Positions 7,897 to 16,024 of a stretch of 64,000 nt of DNA are shown piece after piece. The stretch spans positions 1 to 64,000 of the forward strand of contig CAZKHJ010000003.1 of NCBI GenBank assembly GCA_964552675.1, read 5' to 3'. The notes below the pieces were generated by a model that was given only the letters and a program-made list of their open reading frames with translations, was not told where the DNA came from and did no database searches. Source of the DNA: Sulfurimicrobium sp964552675. Lineage in GTDB: Bacteria > Pseudomonadota > Gammaproteobacteria > Burkholderiales > Sulfuricellaceae. A program made the translations under genes and the position numbers. Within the stretch, counting starts at the first letter, position 1, and every line of letters begins with the position of its first letter.

Positions 7897-7931
7897 TGTG
7901 ACAAATTGCCGCAGTGTGGCAAGTTGCCGCA
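7897..7931. promoter_or_regulatory. Two tandem 17-bp palindromes in the nosZ leader
   Basis: TGTGACAA-A-TTGCCGCA (7897-7913) and TGTGGCAA-G-TTGCCGCA (7915-7931) are spaced 18 bases start to start. They lie across and just after the inferred transcription start of nosZ. The same palindrome precedes the SCO gene. Downstream placement fits a repressor operator or an RNA-level element. No known regulator is recognised from the motif. Confidence 0.62.
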
Positions 7932-7985
7932 TCGCGGGCGCGGTAGTTTCAGGAAGTCCAACTTGTAAAAAGAAGGGAGTGTGTG

Positions 7986-10280
7986 ATGAAACCATTCAGT
8001 AAGCGAACAACCTCGCTGCTGGTTGCAGCGAGCGTGGGCCTGGGGGCGGCCAGCAGTGCATGGGCAGCCGAGTCCCTGCAGGACGTGATGAAGCGCAGGG
8101 GTTTGTCGCAGCAGGATCTGCTGGCGGCGTCCAAAACCTATGTGCCGACCGGCAAGCGCGACGATTTCATCGTTTTTGCCTCCGGCGGTCAGTCCGGCCA
8201 GGTCATCGTGTATGGCATTCCGTCCATGCGCATCCTGAAGTACATTGGCGTATTCACTCCGGAGCCGTGGCAAGGTTACGGTTTCGACGAGGAATCCAAG
8301 GCGGTTCTGTCTCAGGGCAAGATCGATGGCAAGGATATTACCTGGGGCGACACCCACCACCCCGCCATTTCCGAAACCGACGGCAAATATGATGGCCAGT
8401 TCCTGTTCATCAACGACAAGGCCAATCCCCGTCTGGCAGTGATCGACCTGCGCGATTTCGAAACCAAGCAGATCGTGGTCAACCCGATTTACAAATCGGA
8501 GCACGGCGGCGCCTTCGTGACCTCCAATACCGAATACGTGATTGAGGCCGCCCAGTATGCGACTCCGCTGGCAAACAAAAAATTCGTCCCGCTCGAGCGC
8601 TTCAACGAGGAATACCGCGGCGGCGTGACCTACTGGAAATTTGACCGCAAGGAAGGCCGCATCGAGCCCAAGGACTCCTTCTCGCTCGAACTGCCGCCCT
8701 ATAGCCAGGATCTGTCAGATGCCGGCAAGCTGGTGTCGGACGGCTGGTCCTTCACCAACTCCTTCTGTACCGAGCGCTATGTCGGTGGTATCGAGAAAGG
8801 CCGTCCTCCCTATGAGGCAGGCTGCTCCGCCAAGGACACCGACTACCTGCACGTGATCAACTGGAAGAAGGCCGCCGAGCTGGTCAAGGCTGGCAAGGCC
8901 AAGAAGATCAACGGCCACAATGTGCTGCCCCTGGATGTTTCCATCAAGGAAGGCATCCTGTTCCTGGTGCCGGAACCCAAGAGCCCGCACGGCGTGGACG
9001 TGACCCCGGACGGCAAGCTGATTACCGTGGCCGGCAAGCTGGATACCCACGTTTCGGTGTACAGCTTCGAAAAAATCCAGGCTGCAATCAAGGCTGGCAA
9101 GTTTGAAAGCAAGGATCCCTACGGCATTCCCGTGATCGCCATGCAGGATGCGCTGCACAAACAGGTCGCGCTCGGCCTTGGCCCCTTGCACACCCAGTAT
9201 GACTCCAAGAAGTGCGTGGCCTACACCTCGCTGTATGTGGATTCCCAGGTTGCCAAGTGGGACTACTGCGAAGGCAAGGTGCTGGACAAGATCTCCATTC
9301 ACTACAACATTGGCCACCTGATGACCATGGAAGGCGATTCGGTGGATCCCAAGGGCCGTTACCTGGTGGCGTTGAACAAGCTGGCGATCGATCGCTTCAA
9401 TCCGGTCGGCCCGCTGCATCCGCAGAACCACCAGCTGATCGATATCAGCAACGACAAGATGCAACTCCTGTATGACATGCCGTTGCCGCTGGGCGAGCCG
9501 CACTATGCGGTCGCGATCGACGCCAAGACCCTCAAGCCGGGCGTGCGCTACAAGATGGGTACTAACAGCCGCACCGACAAGCCGCATCCGGGCGCAGTGA
9601 GGGCGGGCGAAGAAAAGATTGTGAAGAAGGGCAACAAGATCGAGGTATTTGGTTCCCTGATCCGTTCCCACATCACGCCTGAAACCATCGAGGCCGAGGT
9701 GGGCGATGAAGTCACCATTCATCTGACCAACCTGGAGCGTGCCCAGGACGAAACCCACGGCTTCACGGTGAGCACCTACAACGTGCATGCCTCGGTCGAA
9801 CCGGGCAAGACCGTTACCGTGAAGTTCAAGGCAGACAAGGAAGGCGTGTATCCTTACTACTGCACCGAGTTCTGCTCCGCGCTGCACCTCGAGATGCAGG
9901 GCTACATGCTGGTCAAGCCGAAGGGCTACAAGGAAGTCAAGACTGCTGAAACGAAGGCCGTTTACACCAAGGCCGACTACGACAAGCAGGTCAAGACCAA
10001 CCTGGAAACCCAGGCCGTGATCGACAGCGTGGTGGGTTACATCACCAGCGTCAATTACAAGGACTTCCCGCCGGTCGTGGCCCTGGTTGACGACGCAACC
10101 GACCAGCTCAACAAGGCCAAGGATGCCAAGGCCAAGATGGAAGAAGCTGCCAAGAAGAACGACTGGCAGAATGCAACCCTCTGGGCTGGCCAATGGTGGC
10201 AATACCAGGTGAAAGCTGCGGACATTGGTCTGCGTGCCAAGACCTTCCTTGAGCAGAACGGCGCCAAGAAGGTGAAGTAA
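7986..10280 (+). CDS. nosZ: Nitrous oxide reductase, clade II (Sec-dependent)
   Basis: A 764-residue periplasmic copper enzyme reducing N2O to N2. I use ATG 7986, preceded by AGAAGGGAG; GTG 7983 is possible. The signal peptide (KRTTSLLVAASVGLGAASSAWA) has no twin arginine, the mark of clade II. The seven-bladed propeller domain includes the CuZ histidine pair GDTHHP (124/125). The C-terminal cupredoxin domain carries CuA ligands His591, Cys626, Cys630, His634 and Met637 (CTEFCSALHLEM). About 110 lysine-rich helical residues follow the CuA domain (about 650-764), without any CxxCH haem motif. No nosR is present, as usual for clade II. A strong terminator follows. Confidence 0.97.
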   Translation: MKPFSKRTTSLLVAASVGLGAASSAWAAESLQDVMKRRGLSQQDLLAASKTYVPTGKRDDFIVFASGGQSGQVIVYGIPSMRILKYIGVFTPEPWQGYGFDEESKAVLSQGKIDGKDITWGDTHHPAISETDGKYDGQFLFINDKANPRLAVIDLRDFETKQIVVNPIYKSEHGGAFVTSNTEYVIEAAQYATPLANKKFVPLERFNEEYRGGVTYWKFDRKEGRIEPKDSFSLELPPYSQDLSDAGKLVSDGWSFTNSFCTERYVGGIEKGRPPYEAGCSAKDTDYLHVINWKKAAELVKAGKAKKINGHNVLPLDVSIKEGILFLVPEPKSPHGVDVTPDGKLITVAGKLDTHVSVYSFEKIQAAIKAGKFESKDPYGIPVIAMQDALHKQVALGLGPLHTQYDSKKCVAYTSLYVDSQVAKWDYCEGKVLDKISIHYNIGHLMTMEGDSVDPKGRYLVALNKLAIDRFNPVGPLHPQNHQLIDISNDKMQLLYDMPLPLGEPHYAVAIDAKTLKPGVRYKMGTNSRTDKPHPGAVRAGEEKIVKKGNKIEVFGSLIRSHITPETIEAEVGDEVTIHLTNLERAQDETHGFTVSTYNVHASVEPGKTVTVKFKADKEGVYPYYCTEFCSALHLEMQGYMLVKPKGYKEVKTAETKAVYTKADYDKQVKTNLETQAVIDSVVGYITSVNYKDFPPVVALVDDATDQLNKAKDAKAKMEEAAKKNDWQNATLWAGQWWQYQVKAADIGLRAKTFLEQNGAKKVK

Positions 10281-10298
10281 GAGGGGGGAGACTCCTGA

Positions 10299-10335
10299 AA
10301 CAGCGGGGAGCCAGGTGGCTCCCCGCTGTTTTTTT
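10299..10335 (+). terminator. Rho-independent terminator after nosZ
   Basis: A 15-bp perfect stem, AACAGCGGGGAGCCA paired with TGGCTCCCCGCTGTT around a two-base loop, is followed by five more T. It should end most nosZ transcripts, so the cytochrome genes need their own promoter. Confidence 0.93.
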
Positions 10336-10347
10336 GGCCTGTTGGGG

Positions 10348-10404
10348 TTGATTCAAATCAATTTTCTCAACAAACCCAGCTGGTATTATCTTATAATTTG
10401 CTAG
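10348..10404 (+). promoter_or_regulatory. FNR-box promoter of the nos cytochrome genes
   Basis: TTGAT-TCAA-ATCAA at 10348-10361 is a perfect FNR/DNR consensus. A TATTAT hexamer at 10384-10389 would give a start near 10396 and put the box at -41.5. A TATAAT at 10392-10397 is the alternative (box about -49.5). The site lies between the nosZ terminator and the cytochrome c gene. Confidence 0.78.
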
Positions 10405-10445
10405 GATTCTGTTCTCACTATCACCAACCGAAGAGGAATGTCACA

Positions 10446-10766
10446 ATGAAACTTAACTCCCTGTTTTCGCTATGCATCCTGCCCGCAGCACTGCTTTCGT
10501 CCTCGGCTTTTGCCCTCGATGGCGCCGCGCTCTATCAGGAGAAGACCTGCACCGCCTGCCACGGCAAGGACGCCAAGAAGCCGCTGATGCCCAATTACCC
10601 CAAGCTGGCTGGCCAGAATGCGGCCTATGCCGAGCAGCAGATGAAGGACATCAAGAGCGGCGCCCGTAACAATGGCCAGACCGCCGCGATGAAGGGCGTG
10701 ATGCACCTGGTAAACGACGAGGAAATCAAGGCTCTGGCCGAGTACATCTCCAAGCTGAAGCCTTAA
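10446..10766 (+). CDS. Monohaem class I cytochrome c (NosC-type)
   Basis: A 106-residue secreted cytochrome with a clear signal peptide (KLNSLFSLCILPAALLSSSAFA) and a single CTACH haem site near residue 33. The axial methionine is probably in one of the segments PLMPNYPKLAGQ or MKGVMHL. The ATG at 10446 was chosen because the signal peptide begins there. Small cytochromes in clade II nos clusters are proposed to carry electrons from the quinol-oxidising NosGH complex or the bc1 complex to NosZ CuA. It has its own FNR-box promoter and is followed 41 bases later by the dihaem cytochrome. Confidence 0.9.
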   Translation: MKLNSLFSLCILPAALLSSSAFALDGAALYQEKTCTACHGKDAKKPLMPNYPKLAGQNAAYAEQQMKDIKSGARNNGQTAAMKGVMHLVNDEEIKALAEYISKLKP

Positions 10767-10807
10767 GCCAGGCAGTTTCGATTTATCCACAATGAAAGGA
10801 TTCAAAC

Positions 10808-11557
10808 ATGAAGAAAACACTGATCGCTGCTCTGGTGGCTGCCCTGATCCCCGCTACCGCCGCGCTGGCCGGACCTCCCGCCCCCAAGAAGGAAGGTATC
10901 GAGAGCAAGGACTATAAATGGAACGCCCAGGAAGGCGAAAAGGTCGAGGCCCTGAAACTCAAGGGCGATGCCAAGAACGGCAAGGAAACCTATGAGGTGT
11001 GCGGCGCCTGTCACCTGCCTTCCGGCGCCGGACGCCCCGACGGCACCTTCCCGCAGCTGGCCGGCCAGCACGCCACCGTGCTGATCAAGCAAATCGCCGA
11101 CATCCGCGAGGGCCTGCGCGACAATCCGACCATGTATCCGTTCGCCAAGGAAGCGATGGTAAATCCGCAGGAACTGGCGGATACCGCGGCCTACATCCAG
11201 ACCCTGTGCATTCCGCATGACCACGGCAAATATGAGGGTGCCGATGCCGCCGCGCAGATCGCCAAGGGCAAGGAACTGTATGAAAAGCAGTGCAAGGATT
11301 GCCACGGCATGAACGGCGAGGGCAACAGGGACAAGTTCTACCCCGTGATCGCCGGCCAGCATTACAAGTACCTGCTGCGCCAGATGACCGAGATTCGTGA
11401 CGGAAAGCGCCGCAATGCCAACCCGGACATGGTCAAGATCATCAAGGCCTACAACAACGAGCAGCTGGTGGCGATTTCTGCTTACCAGTCGAGCATGTCC
11501 ATGCCTGGCGCGATGTGCAAGGAAAAGGAAGAAAAGAAAGGCGGCAAGAAGAAGTAA
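10808..11557 (+). CDS. Dihaem cytochrome c (cytochrome c4-like)
   Basis: This 249-residue secreted protein has a signal peptide ending at ALA (about residue 21) and two haem sites, CGACH (near residue 64) and CKDCH (near 162). Two similar halves each end in an AYIQ/AYQSS helix, the layout of cytochrome c4-like two-domain proteins. The likely axial methionines are in NPTMYPF and NPDMVKI. A lysine/glutamate-rich tail ends the protein. It is probably the second electron carrier of the N2O reductase chain, co-transcribed with the monohaem cytochrome. A stem-loop follows at 11568-11596. Confidence 0.9.
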   Translation: MKKTLIAALVAALIPATAALAGPPAPKKEGIESKDYKWNAQEGEKVEALKLKGDAKNGKETYEVCGACHLPSGAGRPDGTFPQLAGQHATVLIKQIADIREGLRDNPTMYPFAKEAMVNPQELADTAAYIQTLCIPHDHGKYEGADAAAQIAKGKELYEKQCKDCHGMNGEGNRDKFYPVIAGQHYKYLLRQMTEIRDGKRRNANPDMVKIIKAYNNEQLVAISAYQSSMSMPGAMCKEKEEKKGGKKK

Positions 11558-11567
11558 TACCCATGAC

Positions 11568-11596
11568 GGAACGGGTGCGTGGAACGCGCCCGTTCC
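11568..11596 (+). terminator. Stem-loop after the cytochrome genes
   Basis: GGAACGGGTGCG pairs with CGCGCCCGTTCC (one G-T pair) around the loop TGGAA. No T-run follows, so it may be a weak terminator, a pausing site or an RNA end protector before nosB. Confidence 0.5.
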
Positions 11597-11707
11597 GGCG
11601 CATGCAGCACCCAATAAAACAGAGAAGGGAGGCCGGGTTGCCGGTCATCCGCTTCCAAGGAGGCGAGGCGATATTATTAACGCTTGATGCCCAAAGAGAG
11701 ATAAATT

Positions 11708-12685
11708 ATGAGCAGTTCACAAACGCAGATGGCCAAGGTCAGGATTTTGACCCTGATTGCCCTGGTTCTGATGATTGGAGCTTATTTCAGCCCGATCTGG
11801 TGGGTGTCCCTGACCGCCCCCAATTATCCCAAGGAAGCCTTCCCCGACGGTATCCGAATTCATTTTCATTTCAATGGCGTGTATAACGGCTGCAAGACGC
11901 CGCCTGCCACCAGCCAGATGGCGCAGGAGACCCTGCAGGTCGATTTGGGTGACGACCTGGCGCAGCGCGATGGCGGGGGCGCTCCCGGCGAACAGCAGCA
12001 GGTCGGCCTCGATTGCGTCCATGAAATGAATACCATCAACCACTATGTCGGGATGTATCCGATCCTGACCGGCTCTCCGGTGGAACTCCGCCTGTCCAAA
12101 TTCATCTTCGGGTTCATGGCGGTGATGATGCTGGGCTTCATGGCGACGCGGCGCAAGACCCGGATCCTGGTGCTGAGCGCGGGCTTCGCCGCGGTGAGCG
12201 TCTGGATGGTGGCTGATCAGATGGTGCTGGGCAATCTCGACAAGTTTGCCGTGGTTTACCATGATGCCGCAGCCACATTCTTTAACCAGCCGGAAGTGCT
12301 GGCAAGGTGGGTGGCAAACCTCAAGATGGCGACCAAGGTATCGATAGCCGGACTGATCGCCGCCATGGTGATCGTGGTGCTGGGCGTATGGAAAATCCGC
12401 GGCTTCACCCTGTTGCTGGTGCTGGTGCCAGCGCTGCTGCCGGTTTTCTTCGTGCTCGACTATGCCGGCTGGCTGTGGTTCTTCGGCCATAACCTGCATC
12501 CCTGGGGCGCATTTACCGTCAAGCCGTTCATGCCGACAGTGTTTGGCGAAGGCAAAGTGGCTCAATTCAGCACCTACTCCTACCCTTACTACGGCTACGC
12601 AATGCTGATTGGCGTCAGCGTCGCTTCGCTGCTGGCGCTGCTGATCCGCCGCAAGCTGATGCGCGAACAGCCGGATGCCGACTAG
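11708..12685 (+). CDS. nosB: NosB-like integral membrane protein
   Basis: A 325-residue membrane protein. One N-terminal helix (ILTLIALVLMIGAYFSPIWWVSL) is followed by a periplasmic loop of about 85 residues containing two cysteines (NGCKTPP, LDCVHEM). Five further hydrophobic helices lie between residue 135 and the C-terminus. NosB is a membrane protein of unknown function that lies just behind nosZ in clade II clusters and is absent from clade I. The match is by position, size and topology. Here it is separated from nosZ by the two cytochromes. A perfect 12-bp inverted repeat separates it from nosD. Confidence 0.78.
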   Translation: MSSSQTQMAKVRILTLIALVLMIGAYFSPIWWVSLTAPNYPKEAFPDGIRIHFHFNGVYNGCKTPPATSQMAQETLQVDLGDDLAQRDGGGAPGEQQQVGLDCVHEMNTINHYVGMYPILTGSPVELRLSKFIFGFMAVMMLGFMATRRKTRILVLSAGFAAVSVWMVADQMVLGNLDKFAVVYHDAAATFFNQPEVLARWVANLKMATKVSIAGLIAAMVIVVLGVWKIRGFTLLLVLVPALLPVFFVLDYAGWLWFFGHNLHPWGAFTVKPFMPTVFGEGKVAQFSTYSYPYYGYAMLIGVSVASLLALLIRRKLMREQPDAD

Positions 12686-12706
12686 AAGCCTTCGATTTTA
12701 AAAGGG

Positions 12707-12741
12707 TTCATGTCCGGCGTTTTCCCCTTGCCGGACATGAA
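12707..12741. other. Perfect 12-bp inverted repeat between nosB and nosD
   Basis: TTCATGTCCGGC at 12707-12718 is perfectly complementary to GCCGGACATGAA at 12730-12741, with an 11-base loop (GTTTTCCCCTT). No T-run follows on the + strand. It could be an RNA stem-loop that sets the nosB/nosD expression ratio, or a protein site. Confidence 0.6.
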
Positions 12742-12836
12742 TGGACCATATCCAGTATTTATTCCAGGTTTTGCCCATGTATAACACCCGATCCATTTTT
12801 GGCGGTGGTGCATGTGAAGAGGAGATGGTTTAAGGC

Positions 12837-14210
12837 ATGGGACTGCTGCGGTCTGTTTCTCTTGTTCTGCTGGTGCTGGCGATACCCTCGGCAGTGCTGG
12901 GGACGGGCGTCGCGAGTGACGAGGATTTGCCGCCACGTGTAGGGCAGAGCGCGGATATGAGCAATGCGCCGCGCGTCGATGTGGACAAGCCGGTGGATCT
13001 GGTGCCGCTTTATCTGCGCGACAAGCGCATCCACGGGCTTCAGCCGTTTCAGGCCCTGGTGGATGCCGCGCCTGCCGGTTCCACGCTGCGCCCCAAGCCC
13101 GGCAAATATGCCGGGCCGGTGCATCTGACCAAGCCCCTGAAAATCGAGGGAGACGGCAAGGTCACGATCGATGGTGGCAACAAAAGCACGGTGTTTGTGA
13201 TCGAAACCAGCGGTGCCAGGGTGAGTGGCCTCCATCTGATGGGGTCGGGCAGTTCACACGATACCGATGACGCCTGCCTCAATGTGCGTGGCCACCATAA
13301 CCTGATCGAAAATCTCGTTATCGATGATTGCCTGTTCGGCATCGACCTGAAACAGTCCAACAACAACATTGTGCGCAGCAACCGTATCCGTTCCAAGCCA
13401 GCGGACCTGGGGGTGCGCGGCGATGGCATCCGTTTGTGGTACAGCATGAACAACCGCATCGAGCGCAACCAGGTGGTGGATTCGCGCGACATGGTGGTGT
13501 GGTATTCCAACGGCAATACTTTTTATGGCAACTACGGCGCGCGCAGCCGCTACTCGATCCACTTCATGTTTGCCCACAACAACGTGGTGGACAGCAACCG
13601 CTTTTACGACAATGCGGTGGGCATCTACCTGATGTATAACGAGAACACCATCATCCGCCATAATGTGATTTCCCACGCCACCGGTTCCACCGGCATGGGG
13701 ATTGGCTTCAAGGAAGCCAGCGGCGCGTTGCTCGAAGGCAATGAAATCATTTACTGCGCGCTGGGCCTGTCGGCAGACCTGTCGCCGTTCCAGCCCGACA
13801 GCAAGATCATTCTGAAAAACAACCGTATTGCCTACAACGGCATTGCTGTTGCTTTCAACAGCGATCTGGCCGGTTATGAAGTGACCGGCAATTCCTTCGA
13901 GGGTAACATCTCCAATCTCTCGGTCGGTGGTGCCGGGTCGGGGCAGCGCAATGTCTGGCAGGGCAATTACTGGGACGATTATGAAGGTTTTGACCGCAAC
14001 AGGGATGGATTTGGCGATACGTCCTACGATCTCTATGCCTACGCCGACCGGGTGTGGATGGAGATTCCCCAGGCCCGCTTTTTCAAGGTGGCGCCGGCGC
14101 TTGAAGTGCTGGACTTTCTTGAGCGCCTGGCGCCTTTTTCTACCCCAATCCTGCTGCTGCGCGATGAAAAACCCCTGTTCAATAACCCCTGGAAGGGGGG
14201 CAAAACATGA
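12837..14210 (+). CDS. nosD: NosD, periplasmic copper-site maturation protein
   Basis: This 457-residue secreted right-handed beta-helix (CASH/PbH1 repeats) protein has a signal peptide of about 22 residues. The repeats show the NosD pattern, with VSGLHLMGSGSSHD, NLIENLVIDDCLFGIDLKQ, GNYGARSRYSIHFMF and SNRFYDNAVGIYLMY. The family-typical end NYWDDYEGFDRNRDGFGD is present near residue 381. NosD works with the ABC transporter NosFY to mature the CuZ cluster of NosZ. The upstream sequence has GAGGAG at 12820-12825. The stop overlaps the nosG start by four bases. A second NosD-like gene lies at 37226. Confidence 0.95.
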   Translation: MGLLRSVSLVLLVLAIPSAVLGTGVASDEDLPPRVGQSADMSNAPRVDVDKPVDLVPLYLRDKRIHGLQPFQALVDAAPAGSTLRPKPGKYAGPVHLTKPLKIEGDGKVTIDGGNKSTVFVIETSGARVSGLHLMGSGSSHDTDDACLNVRGHHNLIENLVIDDCLFGIDLKQSNNNIVRSNRIRSKPADLGVRGDGIRLWYSMNNRIERNQVVDSRDMVVWYSNGNTFYGNYGARSRYSIHFMFAHNNVVDSNRFYDNAVGIYLMYNENTIIRHNVISHATGSTGMGIGFKEASGALLEGNEIIYCALGLSADLSPFQPDSKIILKNNRIAYNGIAVAFNSDLAGYEVTGNSFEGNISNLSVGGAGSGQRNVWQGNYWDDYEGFDRNRDGFGDTSYDLYAYADRVWMEIPQARFFKVAPALEVLDFLERLAPFSTPILLLRDEKPLFNNPWKGGKT

Positions 14211-15049
14211 GATCTGAAAAACCGCAAGCCACGCATCCGCTGGTCAACAAGCGCAAGCTCGAAGACCGGCGCCGTTTCCTGCGTACCGTATTCCTGGCGG
14301 GAACGGCCATTGGCATACCTCTGCTCGGCCTGACCCCGATGGCGCGCGGCTGGGAGCCGCGCATGCGACCGCCGGGGGCGCTGGATGAAGAGGATTTTCT
14401 CGCTTCCTGCATCAAATGCGGCCAGTGTGTGCAGGTCTGTCCGGTGCAGGCGATCAAGCTCGACGACATCAGCCATGGTTTTGGTATTGGCGTACCTTAC
14501 ATCGATTCCCGTACCCAGGCGTGTGATTTTTCCTGTGATGCGGTGCAGTGCATCCTTGCCTGTCCCACCGGCGCGCTGACTTACCATAAACCGGGTTTTC
14601 TGCCGGTTCGGCCCGGTGCGGCGCTGGCCAGTGCGCCGGTTCTGCTGGCCAAGGAAAAGAGCGCCGAGCCTACCCTTAACCTGAAGGAGCGCACCGGCCT
14701 GGCCGTGCTGACGCGCCCGGAAAAATGCCTGGCGCGCCAGGGCAAGGGCATCAAGGGCGCGGCGCGGGGGACAGAGTTCAAGGGCACCATGCGCTTCATG
14801 GAAGTGGACCGCTGGAAGCCCATTCCCCTGCGCGATCATCCTTTCGATCTGGAATTGTGCGACCTGTGCGTGCGCACCTGTCCGATCAAGGGCGCGATTT
14901 CGCTGGAAACCGTGGTGGAAAACGGCGTCAAGATCAGGACGCCAGTGGTGCACGAGCCCTGTGTCGGCTGCGGCGTATGTGAGATGGTGTGCCCGCCCGA
15001 ACCGGCAGCGATCGTGGTGGAAGCACGCAAGACCTGGGAGGGCGCATGA
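14207..15049 (+). CDS. nosG: NosG, periplasmic-side 4Fe-4S ferredoxin (NapG-like)
   Basis: A 280-residue iron-sulfur protein. The N-terminus has a twin-arginine-like signal (DRRRFLRTVFLAGTAIGIPLLG), so export as a folded protein is likely. Four cysteine clusters are visible: CIKCGQCVQVCP (about 66), CDAVQCILACP (about 108), CDLCVRTCP (about 221) and CVGCGVCEMVCPP (about 252). NosG and NosH are proposed to form a menaquinol dehydrogenase that feeds NosZ through cytochromes c, like NapGH for nitrate. It overlaps both nosD and nosH. Confidence 0.92.
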   Translation: MRSEKPQATHPLVNKRKLEDRRRFLRTVFLAGTAIGIPLLGLTPMARGWEPRMRPPGALDEEDFLASCIKCGQCVQVCPVQAIKLDDISHGFGIGVPYIDSRTQACDFSCDAVQCILACPTGALTYHKPGFLPVRPGAALASAPVLLAKEKSAEPTLNLKERTGLAVLTRPEKCLARQGKGIKGAARGTEFKGTMRFMEVDRWKPIPLRDHPFDLELCDLCVRTCPIKGAISLETVVENGVKIRTPVVHEPCVGCGVCEMVCPPEPAAIVVEARKTWEGA

Positions 15050-16011
15050 GCAAATATTCCGAATCCCTGATGGTGATGCTGGGGCGCGAGCCGCAGAAAC
15101 CGCAGCAGTTCAACCCCGCCGCGCAGCAGATTCACGAGCTCAAGCGCGTCGAGAAAGTGGACTGGGAGAAACTCAAGAACCATGCCCGCGAGCACCGCTC
15201 GCAGGGCAAGCCCTGGCGTAACCGGCGCTGGGCCTTCCTGATCTTCATCAATCTGCTGTTCGTGGTGTCGTTCTGGCTCGATATCCAGATTCTGGAAGGT
15301 GCGCTGACCGCCTCGCGCCTGCTCGGCTTTCACCTGATCGACGTGAATTCGGCGCTGCAGGTGATGCTGGCCCACAAGCACATCATCGTCAATCTGCTGA
15401 TCGGGACCGGCACGGTCATCGCGCTGTGGTTCATTTTTGGCGGGCGCACTTTCTGTTCCTGGGTCTGCCCCTACCATTTTGTCGCCGAATTCGCCGAGAA
15501 ACTGCATGTGTACCTCGCCGACAAGAAAATCGTGACCGATCACACCTTCAATCGTGGCGTGCGTACCCTGCTGTGGGTGGTATTCGCGGTGCTGGCCTGG
15601 GCGACGGGTTATACCGTGTTTGAAACCCTCTCCCCCACCGGCATTCTCAGCCGCGCCATGATCTACGGGCCTGGCCTGGCGCTGGGCTGGGTGGCGATGC
15701 TGCTGGCGTTCGAGATATTCTATTCGCGCCGTGGCTGGTGCCGCTACGTGTGCCCGATCGGGCTGACCTATGGCATCGTCGGCGTGTTTTCACCAGTGCG
15801 GGTCAAATATGATCTGTCCAAATGCTTTCATGAAGGCGACTGCCGCAAGGTATGCGAAGTGCCGCATGTGCTGGAAATCGTGAAAAAAGGCCGCGCGCCT
15901 GATGCCATCATGGATACCGGCGCCGACTGCACCCGTTGTGGCGCCTGCGTGGACGTGTGCCCGAGCGGCGCGCTGCGGTTCGATGTGAAGGGGTTGAACA
16001 AGCTGCTATGA
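15046..16011 (+). CDS. nosH: NosH, membrane quinol-oxidising ferredoxin protein (NapH-like)
   Basis: This 321-residue polytopic protein starts at ATG 15046, overlapping the nosG stop. After about 60 cytoplasmic residues there are four transmembrane helices. Two CxxxCP motifs (GGRTFCSWVCPYHF near 142 and RGWCRYVCPIG near 233) sit at membrane borders, as in NapH/NosR. Two C-terminal ferredoxin-type sites follow: CFHEGDCRKVCEVP and CTRCGACVDVCP. It is the likely menaquinol-binding partner of NosG. Its location between two halves of the menaquinone pathway fits that role. Confidence 0.93.
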   Translation: MSKYSESLMVMLGREPQKPQQFNPAAQQIHELKRVEKVDWEKLKNHAREHRSQGKPWRNRRWAFLIFINLLFVVSFWLDIQILEGALTASRLLGFHLIDVNSALQVMLAHKHIIVNLLIGTGTVIALWFIFGGRTFCSWVCPYHFVAEFAEKLHVYLADKKIVTDHTFNRGVRTLLWVVFAVLAWATGYTVFETLSPTGILSRAMIYGPGLALGWVAMLLAFEIFYSRRGWCRYVCPIGLTYGIVGVFSPVRVKYDLSKCFHEGDCRKVCEVPHVLEIVKKGRAPDAIMDTGADCTRCGACVDVCPSGALRFDVKGLNKLL

Positions 16012-16024
16012 AAAAGAAAACCGC

